Assembly: GCA_045640565.1 (NCBI GenBank)
Contig: JAZUFG010000118.1
Span: 1 to 5,167, forward strand
From: RGIG3159 sp045640565
Lineage (GTDB): Bacteria; Bacillota; Clostridia; Oscillospirales; Oscillospiraceae
Direction of reading: 5' to 3'
Length of the DNA: 5,167 bases
The position numbers and the translations under genes are program-made. Positions 1 to 5,134 of the stretch are shown here, piece after piece (position 1 is the stretch's first letter; every line of letters begins with the position of its first letter). Below the pieces are notes generated by a model. The model was not told where the DNA came from. It made no database searches and saw only the letters and a program-made list of their open reading frames with translations.

Positions 1-1
1 C

Positions 2-226
2 CAGGGGCTATTGAAGCTGGCTGTTTCATACCGTTTTGCATATGACCATTATTCTGGAAATGGAACAGGTGGTAGCCCGGATGCTAAAGAAACGGGAGAT
101 GAAGAGGAATTTAAACTGATTCGAGAAATTGTAATCATGATTGTAAAAGATTATAATAGGCTTAGAAAAGATCTGAAATTAGCCTTTAGCGAAGAAGAAA
201 TAGAAACGGGAATTCCTCTACTGTAA
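2..226 (+). CDS. Unrecognised protein, C-terminal end (partial at left edge)
   Basis: The frame is open from the first bases of the window to a TAA at 224-226, so this is most likely the last ~74 residues of a longer gene. A TTG at 11-13 could serve as a start, but the AGGGG before it is only a few bases away, which is too close for a good ribosome binding site. The visible part has a glycine-rich, acidic stretch (SGNGTGGSPDAKETGDEEE) followed by an amphipathic, charged probable helical tail that ends in GIPLL. I see no membrane segment, signal peptide or catalytic motif, and I do not recognise the family. It is AT-rich compared with the ligase gene downstream. The stop lies 10 bases before a block of tandem repeats and about 120 bases before a rightward terminator that could end its transcript. 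No function is proposed. Confidence 0.5.
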   Translation, partial: QGLLKLAVSYRFAYDHYSGNGTGGSPDAKETGDEEEFKLIREIVIMIVKDYNRLRKDLKLAFSEEEIETGIPLL

Positions 227-236
227 TAAAACAGAC

Positions 237-315
237 AAATCAAACGAATACCCCATAAAGCAAACCTTTACTCAAAAAGCAAACGATATACCCACAAAGC
301 AAACCTATACTTTTA
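237..315. repeat. Four tandem ~20-bp iteron-like repeats
   Basis: Four adjacent units start at 237, 257, 276 and 296 and are 20, 19, 20 and 20 bp long. Their approximate consensus is AAAGCAAACSWWTACYCA; the first unit has AAATCAAAC instead of AAAGCAAAC. Units 1 and 3 resemble each other (CAAACGA then ACCC), as do units 2 and 4 (CAAACCT, then TAC). A higher-order 39-bp period therefore exists, with 28 of 35 positions identical between 237-271 and 276-310. Direct repeats of this length and spacing resemble iterons or integrase arm-type binding sites, but the sequence does not tell which protein, if any, binds them. Confidence 0.75.
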
Positions 316-348
316 CGGCAGTCCGCTGCGACCACCGAAAACGAGAAA

Positions 349-387
349 AACCCGTCCCGAAAATGACTCCGGGGCGGGTTGCTTTTT
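349..387 (+). terminator. Rho-independent terminator, rightward
   Basis: AACCCGTCCCG (349-359) pairs with CGGGGCGGGTT (370-380), giving an 11-bp stem with one G-U wobble and a 10-nt loop. T5 follows at 383-387. It would end transcription from the partial gene at the left edge. The five A residues before the stem mean it could also act weakly on the other strand. Confidence 0.85.
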
Positions 388-401
388 AGGGTAGAAGGCT
401 T

Positions 402-428
402 AAAAGCCCTTGAAACCAAGGGATTTTT
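402..428. terminator. Second hairpin terminator, probably bidirectional
   Basis: CCCTTG (407-412) pairs with CAAGGG (417-422) around an AAAC loop. Flanking A4 (402-405) and T5 (424-428) can extend the stem past one mismatch or act as T-tracts on either strand. It lies between the rightward terminator and the tRNA terminator, so it can serve as a backup for both convergent transcripts. Confidence 0.55.
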
Positions 429-433
429 ATAAA

Positions 434-473
434 GAAAAAAGGCAGTAGACTTTCTATCAAAATCTACTGCCTT
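434..473 (-). terminator. Terminator of the tRNA-Arg transcript
   Basis: AAGGCAGTAGA (439-449) and TCTACTGCCTT (463-473) form a perfect 11-bp stem with a 13-nt loop. Read on the minus strand, the stem begins 3 bases after the tRNA CCA end. It runs straight into a T6 tract (complement of 435-440), the usual arrangement for a monocistronic tRNA gene. On the plus strand there is no comparable T-run. Confidence 0.88.
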
Positions 474-476
474 ATT

Positions 477-552
477 TGGTACGCCAGAAGGGACTCGAAC
501 CCCCAACCCTCGGAACCGGAATCCGATGCTCTATCCATTGAGCCACTGGCGC
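477..552 (-). tRNA. tRNA-Arg (anticodon CCG)
   Basis: On the minus strand this folds into a complete 76-nt cloverleaf. The acceptor GCGCCAG pairs with CTGGCGT (first pair G-U), the D stem is GCTC/GAGC with an 8-nt loop, and the anticodon stem is TCGGA/TCCGA. The 7-nt loop TTCCGGT puts CCG at tRNA positions 34-36 (517-519 on the plus strand). A 5-nt variable loop and a T arm with loop TTCGAGT follow. The T stem GGGGG/CCCTT contains two G-U pairs. The discriminator base is A and CCA is encoded (477-479). CCG reads the CGG codon, so it charges with arginine. The gene stands alone, with its own promoter upstream and a terminator 3 nt downstream. The 3' end of tRNA-Arg genes is a common integrase target, which matters for the repeat-bearing flank to the left. 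Confidence 0.96.
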
Positions 553-563
553 TTGTGCCGTTA

Positions 564-591
564 ATTATAGCAAAGAAAATGGAAAAGTAAA
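564..591 (-). promoter_or_regulatory. Promoter of tRNA-Arg
   Basis: On the minus strand a perfect TATAAT -10 box (complement of 564-569) lies 11 bases before the tRNA 5' end. A TTTACT -35-like box (complement of 586-591) is 16 bp upstream of it. The -35 is only a 4/6 match, but the -10 and its position support a tRNA promoter. Confidence 0.7.
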
Positions 592-635
592 GTCCTATCT
601 TGTATTTTTTAGAGCCTCTGTGGGGAAGGATGCCG

Positions 636-665
636 TTGATTTTCCAGCATTTTCCATGGTATAAT
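636..665 (+). promoter_or_regulatory. Extended -10 promoter of the ligase gene
   Basis: TTGATT (636-641) and TATAAT (660-665) are separated by 18 bp. TGG directly before the -10 box makes an extended -10. Transcription would start near 672, leaving a 5' UTR of about 85 nt. In that UTR, AGGCCG (679-684) can pair with CGGCCT (719-724) to close a large loop, which might influence expression. This promoter is divergent from the tRNA-Arg promoter. Confidence 0.75.
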
Positions 666-737
666 GGGTTCTGTTGAAAGGCCGACCTGCGGTTTATTTC
701 GTATACATTCTGACATCCCGGCCTAAAAGAGTTTTCT

Positions 738-749
738 TCCTCCGGAGGA
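738..749 (+). promoter_or_regulatory. Ribosome binding site of ligase gene within a perfect palindrome
   Basis: GGAGG at 744-748 lies 7 nt before the ATG at 756 and fixes that start. The SD forms the right half of the perfect 12-bp palindrome TCCTCCGGAGGA. In RNA the outer TCCT and AGGA could pair across a 4-nt CCGG loop and hide part of the SD, but so short a stem would be weak. Confidence 0.8.
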
Positions 750-755
750 TCGAAT

Positions 756-2729
756 ATGCAGGAAAAAGAACTTCGCATGAAAGAGTTGGTGGAGAAGCTG
801 AATGCCGCTTCTGCTGCCTATTATAACGATAAGGACGAGATCATGTCCAACTACGAGTGGGATGCCATGTTTGATGAGCTTTCCACTCTGGAGCGGGAAA
901 CGGGTATCGTCCTGGAGGACAGCCCCACCGCAAGGGCCGGCGCGGAAGAGACCTTTGGCAGCGGCCAGCGGGAGCAGCATGAGTATCCTGCCCTGTCTTT
1001 GGCCAAGAGCAAGGATATTTCCGTCCTTCAGGCCTGGGCAGGGGAACGGCCTATTTGGCTCAGCTGGAAGCTGGATGGGATTACACTGGTTGCCAGCTAT
1101 GACGGCGGAAAGCTCACGAAACTCATGACCCGGGGCAATGGGACCTTCGGAACCAATATCACCTTTTTGGCCCCTTATATCCGGGGAGTGCCCTCCGAGG
1201 TGAAGGAACAGGGACATTTGGTGGTGCGGGGTGAGGCCACCATTTCCTACCCGGAGTTTGAGCGCTTGAATGCCCTTGCCGAGGGAGACGAAAAATATGC
1301 AAACCCGAGGAATTTGGTTGCCGGAACGCTTGCCTTGGATGCCTCCCGGGCTTCCGAGGTGGCGGAACGGTTTGTCAGCCTCAACGCTTTCACTCTTGTT
1401 CACCTGGACCGCCCTATGCCTTCCTGGGGAGAAAGGATGGAATATCTTCAGGAGCTTGGCTTTACCACGGTGGCTCATGAGCCCTGCAGCGCCGAGACCC
1501 TACCTGCCTTTATAGAAAAATGGACAAAACGGGTTCAAAGCGGAGAGATGCAGATTCCGGTGGATGGCCTGGTCATTTGCTATGACGATACGGATTACGC
1601 CTCTTCCGGTTCTGTCACGGGCCATCATGCAACCAATGCGGGCATGGCTTTCAAATGGCAGGATACGGCGGCGGACAGTATTCTGCGGGAGATTGAGTGG
1701 AGCTGCGCTGCCAATTGCATTACCCCCGTGGCAATTTTTGACCCTGTTCAGTTGGAGGGTACGGAGGTTAAGCGTGCCAGCCTTTGCAATTTGACGGAAA
1801 TGAAGCGTCTGACCATTGGTGAAGCCGGAATCACTACCCTTAAGGTCATCAAATCCAATATGATCATCCCCAAAATCATTGAAGCCGACGGCAAAGGGAC
1901 TTCTTTCAGAATCCCCGAAAGCTGCCCCGTTTGCGGCGCTGCCACAGAGATTCATGTGGGGTCCTCCACAGGCTCGGAGACTTTGCACTGCAGCAATCCG
2001 GACTGCTCTGCCAAGCAGATCCGAAAGTTTGCCCGTTTTGTTTCCCGTCAATGTATGGATATTGACGGTCTCAGCGTTGAGACCCTTTCTAAATTTATTG
2101 CGGCGGGCTTTATCTCGGATTTCCCCTCAATTTACCGTTTGGAGGATTATCGGGAGGAAATCGAGTCCATGGAAGGCTTCGGCCCCAAAAGCTTCCGGAA
2201 CCTCATGGAAGCCCTCCAAAAGAGCCGCAATCCCCATCCCGCTGCGCTGATCAATGCTCTCTCCATCCCGAAGATTGGTCTGGATGCAGGCAAGCGCCTG
2301 ATTGCCAGGTACGGCACTTTCGGCTTTTTTGAAAAGCTGGAATCCGGGGAGGGCTTTGAGGAAATTGACGGCTTTGGGGCTGAGCGCTCGGCCTCTATTC
2401 TCGGTTGGTATGGCGATCCCAAAAACCGGGAAATGCTGGCAGCCCTCCTGAAGGAGGTCACGCCCCAGGATTTGGCTCCCGCCGGAGAAAAAGCAGGGAC
2501 CTGTGCGGGAAAGACCTTCGTTATTACCGGCGATGTTCATAGCTTCCGGAATCGGGAGGAGTTCAAGGCCTATGTGGAGTCCCAGGGAGGCAAGGTGGCC
2601 GGCTCAGTTTCATCCAAAACAGACTATTTGGTCAATAACGATGCGGCATCCACATCCTCCAAGAATAAAAAAGCCCAGGCCTTGGGCATTCCGATTCTGA
2701 CGGAAGACCAGTTCCGGGAACGTTTTTGA
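756..2729 (+). CDS. ligA: Divergent NAD-dependent DNA ligase (LigA-like)
   Basis: LigA seals 3'-OH/5'-phosphate nicks in duplex DNA, using NAD+ to adenylate its active-site lysine, in replication and repair in the cytoplasm. The 657 residues match the usual LigA length (about 650-700). Domains in order: Ia NMN-binding region (~1-65), adenylation domain with K105 in WKLDG, TRGNG (125-129), VRGE (157-160), YANPRNL and VDG (269-271), then an OB fold (~305-385) with TPVA. Next come a C4 zinc finger (C390, C393, C412, C417), helix-hairpin-helix repeats (e.g. 472-490, 537-551) and a C-terminal BRCT domain (~583-657, GGKVAGSVSSKT). The ATG is fixed by GGAGG 7 nt upstream. Unusually, several residues conserved in ordinary LigA differ: the motif IV lysine is C275, the residue two before the lysine is S103, and OB-fold GRTG is replaced. 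It is monocistronic with its own promoter and terminator. Family assignment is firm; that it is the main replicative ligase is not. Confidence 0.93.
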   Translation: MQEKELRMKELVEKLNAASAAYYNDKDEIMSNYEWDAMFDELSTLERETGIVLEDSPTARAGAEETFGSGQREQHEYPALSLAKSKDISVLQAWAGERPIWLSWKLDGITLVASYDGGKLTKLMTRGNGTFGTNITFLAPYIRGVPSEVKEQGHLVVRGEATISYPEFERLNALAEGDEKYANPRNLVAGTLALDASRASEVAERFVSLNAFTLVHLDRPMPSWGERMEYLQELGFTTVAHEPCSAETLPAFIEKWTKRVQSGEMQIPVDGLVICYDDTDYASSGSVTGHHATNAGMAFKWQDTAADSILREIEWSCAANCITPVAIFDPVQLEGTEVKRASLCNLTEMKRLTIGEAGITTLKVIKSNMIIPKIIEADGKGTSFRIPESCPVCGAATEIHVGSSTGSETLHCSNPDCSAKQIRKFARFVSRQCMDIDGLSVETLSKFIAAGFISDFPSIYRLEDYREEIESMEGFGPKSFRNLMEALQKSRNPHPAALINALSIPKIGLDAGKRLIARYGTFGFFEKLESGEGFEEIDGFGAERSASILGWYGDPKNREMLAALLKEVTPQDLAPAGEKAGTCAGKTFVITGDVHSFRNREEFKAYVESQGGKVAGSVSSKTDYLVNNDAASTSSKNKKAQALGIPILTEDQFRERF

Positions 2730-2736
2730 AAGAATC

Positions 2737-2773
2737 AATCCCTCTTGGATTCAGATCCAAGAGGGATTATTTT
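2737..2773. terminator. Terminator between ligase and amidohydrolase genes
   Basis: AATCCCTCTTGGAT (2737-2750) and its exact reverse complement (2755-2768) form a perfect 14-bp stem with a TCAG loop, 7 nt after the ligase stop. ATTTTAT follows, so it ends rightward transcription. The convergent operon on the minus strand stops at 2782, just before it. On that strand the stem is followed by only a weak T-rich stretch (GATTCTTTC), so it probably serves both directions but better for the ligase. Confidence 0.88.
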
Positions 2774-2781
2774 ATCTTCTA

Positions 2782-3951
2782 TTATTCTTCAAAGTCCAAT
2801 GCGTATTGAGCAAAAACCTTGCTGCCGATGAGAATGGCATCCTCGTTTGCCCGGAAGAGGGCGGTATGGACAGGCTCCGTAATTCCTTTTTCATTGTCCC
2901 CGATTCCCAGGCGTATGAAGGCACCGGGTCTTGCCTTGGTGAAATGGGAGAAGTCCTCGGAGCTCAGCTTGGTGGGGAAATCTGAAATGTTATCGCTTCC
3001 TACGATCTTTTCTGCGGAAACTTTCAGACGCTTGGCAACCTCCGGGTTGTTGATCAGAGCACCGCAGGATTCTTTACCGGTAATTTTCACTGTGCCGCCC
3101 AGTTCTGCTGCTGCATTTTCACAGATTTGGCGGATCCTGCGGTCCACCAGCTCGTGGGTCTCTTCATCAAAATAGCGGAAGGAGATCAGCATTTTCGCGT
3201 AGTCGGCGATCACATTGTGGACAGTTCCCGCCTGAATGGAGGAAATGGAGAGTACATGTTGGGCAAAGGGGTTCAGCTCCCGACATTTCATCAGGTAAAT
3301 ATCATTATAGGCTTTCACCGCCATCGCCAGGGCATCAATACCCTTCTGGGGCAGAGTGGCATGCACGGATTTTCCGAAGAATTCAATGGTGAAGGGTTCG
3401 CAGGCTGCCATGCCTGCGCCGTAGTTGAAGCCCAGAGTTCCGATCTTTATGGGAACCTCCACATGAAGGCCGATGACCTCGTCAACACCCTCCAGGGCAC
3501 CGTGAGAGACCATCTCTTCAGCGCCTGAACGGGCACATTCCTCGGAAGGCTGGAAGAAGAGCTTTACCCGGCAGTGAAGGTCCTTTTCTGCCCGTTTCAG
3601 CAGTCTGGCCGTACCCAAAAGGCCGGCGGTATGGGAATCATGTCCGCAGGCATGCATTTTCCCGGGATGCTCGGAGGCGTAGGGGAGTCCGGTGGCCTCC
3701 TGAATGGGCAGTGCGTCCATGTCTGCCCGGAAGCCGACGGTGTGCCCCTTACAGTCCCCATTGATGGTGGCCACGATGGAGCTTTCCCCGCATTCTTCAG
3801 AGAAAGGAATACCCATAGCCTGCAGTTCCCGGCGGACGATTGCCAGAGTTTTAGGCAGGTCAAAGCCCAGCTCCGGACAGCGATGAAGCTCATGATAGAG
3901 CTCAGCAACATATTTTTGGTCATCTTCCTGACAGTAGTTTTGAATAAGCAT
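2782..3951 (-). CDS. M20D-family metallo-amidohydrolase (aminoacylase/hippurate hydrolase-like)
   Basis: Family members hydrolyse the amide bond of N-acyl amino acids, hippurate or N-acetyl-diaminopimelate with a dinuclear metal centre. The exact substrate cannot be read from sequence. With the start chosen here the protein has 389 residues, typical for the family. Predicted metal ligands and catalytic residues are all present: C102 and H104 in MHACGHDSHTA, E137 and E138 in QPSEE, H163 in GLHVE and H362 in PVHTALF. FRADMDALPI (74-83) is another family motif. A smaller lid/dimerisation domain is expected at ~180-290. There is no signal peptide, so it is cytosolic. The start is ATG at 3951 because AGGGAG lies 7 nt upstream; a longer frame from TTG at 3984 would overlap the upstream gene and contain this SD. 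It begins 25 nt after the phosphodiesterase stop, so the two are probably co-transcribed. Confidence 0.92.
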   Translation of the reverse strand: MLIQNYCQEDDQKYVAELYHELHRCPELGFDLPKTLAIVRRELQAMGIPFSEECGESSIVATINGDCKGHTVGFRADMDALPIQEATGLPYASEHPGKMHACGHDSHTAGLLGTARLLKRAEKDLHCRVKLFFQPSEECARSGAEEMVSHGALEGVDEVIGLHVEVPIKIGTLGFNYGAGMAACEPFTIEFFGKSVHATLPQKGIDALAMAVKAYNDIYLMKCRELNPFAQHVLSISSIQAGTVHNVIADYAKMLISFRYFDEETHELVDRRIRQICENAAAELGGTVKITGKESCGALINNPEVAKRLKVSAEKIVGSDNISDFPTKLSSEDFSHFTKARPGAFIRLGIGDNEKGITEPVHTALFRANEDAILIGSKVFAQYALDFEE

Positions 3952-3958
3952 TTGATTT

Positions 3959-3964
3959 CTCCCT
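3959..3964 (-). promoter_or_regulatory. Ribosome binding site deciding the amidohydrolase start
   Basis: The minus strand reads AGGGAG followed by 7 nt and ATG. This is the only good SD near the 5' end of the gene, and it selects the 3951 start over the in-frame upstream TTG at 3984. Confidence 0.8.
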
Positions 3965-3976
3965 ACAAATAATAAA

Positions 3977-4699
3977 TTACTCAAGAATGTTCGATGTGAT
4001 CATATCCACGCCCAGCTGAACCATCTTTTCCCCTTCTTCAGCTGTGTTTACAGTCCAGCAGTTGACTGTCTGGCCGAAAGCGTGAACCTCTTCCACCAAT
4101 TCCTTTGTCAGAAGAACGGATTCCGAGTCCAGCCCCAGCCGATAGCTTTTCAGGGTTTTCAGGAGATCCTCGGGTACCTTTTCTTCAATGAGATACTGAG
4201 CGGGCTGTTCCGGCAGGAGCTCCCGCAGAGTAATAAGATTCTCCAGAGCAAAGGAAATAAAGAGCACATGGGGCAAGTAGCCGCAGGACCGGATTTCTTC
4301 AATGATTCCGGCAATGTCCTTGGGGGTCATGGGGTTTTTCAGCTCTAATACGGCGGTTTTCTCATAGCGTTTGCATATGCCGATATACTCTTTCAGGGAG
4401 GGAAGAAGCAGATCCGAACGGTCCTTGTTCTCAAAGCGGTTCAGAAGCTGCACCCTGCGGAGCGTTTCAAAGGTGGACTTTTCCACATCAATATCGTCCC
4501 CGGAAACCCTCTTCGTATTTTCATCGTGGATCACGATATATTTCCCATCGGCTGTCACATGAACGTCTGTCTCAATGCCGTAATAGCTTCGGTTTCCCGC
4601 CGCCACAAAAGCAGCGCAGGTGTTTTCGGTTTCCAAACCGGAAACGCCGCGGTGAGCGATCATTCGGACGCCCTTTTTCTCAAAAGCTATGGTGTTCAT
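3977..4699 (-). CDS. Cytosolic glycerophosphodiester phosphodiesterase
   Basis: GDPD enzymes cleave glycerophosphodiesters such as glycerophosphocholine into glycerol 3-phosphate and an alcohol, recycling phospholipid headgroups. The protein has 240 residues, as in short bacterial GDPDs. It shows the family pattern: IAHRG (H16, R17) followed by ENT, GIETDVHVTADG (E43, D45), IHDE (H58) and LELKNP (E119, K121). CWTVN (W215) and MITSN lie near the C-terminus. H16 and H58 are the expected acid/base pair, and E43, D45 and E119 the metal ligands. No signal peptide or membrane segment is visible, so it resembles cytosolic UgpQ-type rather than periplasmic enzymes. The ATG at 4699 has AGAAGG about 8 nt upstream. 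An internal ATG at 4663 (giving MIAHRG) also has an AGGG-like SD and is a possible alternative. It is the first gene of a probable two-gene operon with the M20D amidohydrolase. Confidence 0.9.
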   Translation of the reverse strand: MNTIAFEKKGVRMIAHRGVSGLETENTCAAFVAAGNRSYYGIETDVHVTADGKYIVIHDENTKRVSGDDIDVEKSTFETLRRVQLLNRFENKDRSDLLLPSLKEYIGICKRYEKTAVLELKNPMTPKDIAGIIEEIRSCGYLPHVLFISFALENLITLRELLPEQPAQYLIEEKVPEDLLKTLKSYRLGLDSESVLLTKELVEEVHAFGQTVNCWTVNTAEEGEKMVQLGVDMITSNILE

Positions 4700-4720
4700 T
4701 CCCCAAGCCTTCTTTCCTAT

Positions 4721-4726
4721 ATTATA
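4721..4726 (-). promoter_or_regulatory. Possible -10 box of the phosphodiesterase operon
   Basis: The minus strand carries TATAAT 21 bases before the phosphodiesterase ATG, preceded by an overlapping TATACT. I find no convincing -35 hexamer at 16-18 bp (the nearest candidate, TTGCCG, is badly spaced), so the promoter may be weak or activator-dependent. If TATAAT is used, the 5' UTR would be only about 15 nt. Confidence 0.4.
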
Positions 4727-4826
4727 AGTATAGAAGTCATATTAGCACGGCAAGCTGCGAAATTCAAGATGGGATAGCGATAGAAGGCCTTCGGAAAGGT
4801 AAATGAAAGAAGAACTTCACATTCAC
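4727..4826. other. Divergent intergenic stretch without a gene
   Basis: This stretch separates the leftward phosphodiesterase operon from the rightward rRNA promoters. I see no credible gene. It holds a 10-bp palindrome GAAGGCCTTC (4783-4792) and one copy of CAAGATGGGAT (4765-4775), repeated at 4871-4881 inside the first rRNA promoter. Nothing else stands out. Confidence 0.5.
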
Positions 4827-4895
4827 ATAAAAAATAAAATTTCTTAATATTTTCTTAAAAAATATCTTGACAAGATGGGATCGGCACAATATAAT
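4827..4895 (+). promoter_or_regulatory. rRNA operon promoter P1 with AT-rich UP element
   Basis: TTGACA (4867-4872) and TATAAT (4890-4895) are perfect consensus hexamers separated by the optimal 17 bp. The 40 bases upstream (4827-4866) contain only three C and no G, which is the signature of an UP element bound by the RNA polymerase alpha subunit. Transcription would start near 4902. Such strength, plus the second promoter and boxA downstream, points to an rRNA operon. Confidence 0.87.
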
Positions 4896-4897
4896 AA

Positions 4898-4930
4898 CCG
4901 AGCGCCTTGTGAGAGGCGCCTTTATATCGG
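4898..4930 (+). other. Hairpin at the 5' end of the P1 transcript
   Basis: GCGCCT (4902-4907) pairs with AGGCGC (4914-4919) around a 6-nt loop, beginning at about the expected +1 of P1. CCGA (4898-4901) and TCGG (4927-4930) could add an outer stem past a bulge, though CCGA would lie mostly upstream of +1. CTTTATAT follows the inner stem, so it may also be a weak attenuator between P1 and P2. Confidence 0.5.
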
Positions 4931-4940
4931 ACCCAAAGTT

Positions 4941-4999
4941 AGAAAAATTTGAAAATAAGAAAATTTCTTGTTGACAAAAGAATCTGTCTGTGGTAAAAT
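4941..4999 (+). promoter_or_regulatory. rRNA operon promoter P2 with AT-rich upstream element
   Basis: TTGACA (4971-4976) is followed after 17 bp by TAAAAT (4994-4999), with TGG before the -10 making it extended. The 30 bases upstream (4941-4970) are very A/T-rich. The start would be near A5005 or G5006. A G start would fit the GTP-sensing rRNA promoters known in Firmicutes, but that is inference. The tandem arrangement, 104 bp apart, is typical of rRNA operons. Confidence 0.87.
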
Positions 5000-5047
5000 A
5001 TAAAAGTTGCCGCCGCTGAGGCAAGGACCTCGGCAAAGGCATCAGCC

Positions 5048-5060
5048 TGTACCTTGAAAA
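5048..5060 (+). promoter_or_regulatory. boxA-like antitermination element
   Basis: TGTACCTTGAAAA resembles the Firmicutes rRNA boxA (TGTTCTTTGAAAA). In rRNA leaders boxA binds NusB and S10 to prevent premature termination. Its place, about 45 nt downstream of the P2 start, fits this role. Confidence 0.65.
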
Positions 5061-5110
5061 TTAAACAATGCAAAGAAAGATAGCACCTTTGGACAATTTT
5101 TTAAACGAAA

Positions 5111-5134
5111 GTTGTTCTTGATGTCAAGAACAGC
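5111..5134 (+). other. Strong leader hairpin before 16S rRNA
   Basis: GTTGTTCTTG (5111-5120) pairs with CAAGAACAGC (5125-5134), giving a 10-bp stem with one G-U wobble and an AUGU tetraloop. No T-tract follows, so it is not a terminator. It may be a folding or processing element of the pre-16S RNA. Confidence 0.6.

Noticed and set aside
237..315. CRISPR-like array
   Set aside because: The repeats are contiguous ~20-bp units with no unique spacers, unlike repeat-spacer alternation.
240..506. 88-codon minus-strand reading frame covering the tRNA and repeats
   Set aside because: Its N-terminus is the translated 3' half of the tRNA (GVRVPSGVP is the usual artefact), it crosses two terminators and it has no ribosome binding site.
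723..1478. 251-codon minus-strand reading frame opposite the ligase gene
   Set aside because: It is antisense to a well-supported ligase domain, its translation has no family motif, and it is explained by the codon pattern of the real gene.
3952..3984. Longer amidohydrolase with TTG start at 3984
   Set aside because: It overlaps the phosphodiesterase stop, and the good AGGGAG site lies inside it, ahead of the ATG at 3951.
3976..3987. 12-base match between the end of the phosphodiesterase gene (minus strand) and the rRNA leader at 5144-5155
   Set aside because: A shared 12-mer is expected by chance in a window of this size, and the contexts are unrelated.
4810..4854. Mini-ORF of about 14 codons upstream of the rRNA promoters
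   Set aside because: It is very short and lies in the UP-element region upstream of any rightward promoter, so it is unlikely to be expressed.
4764..5042. 92-codon minus-strand reading frame over the rRNA promoters
   Set aside because: It runs against two strong promoters, has low-complexity AT-derived composition and no recognisable domain.
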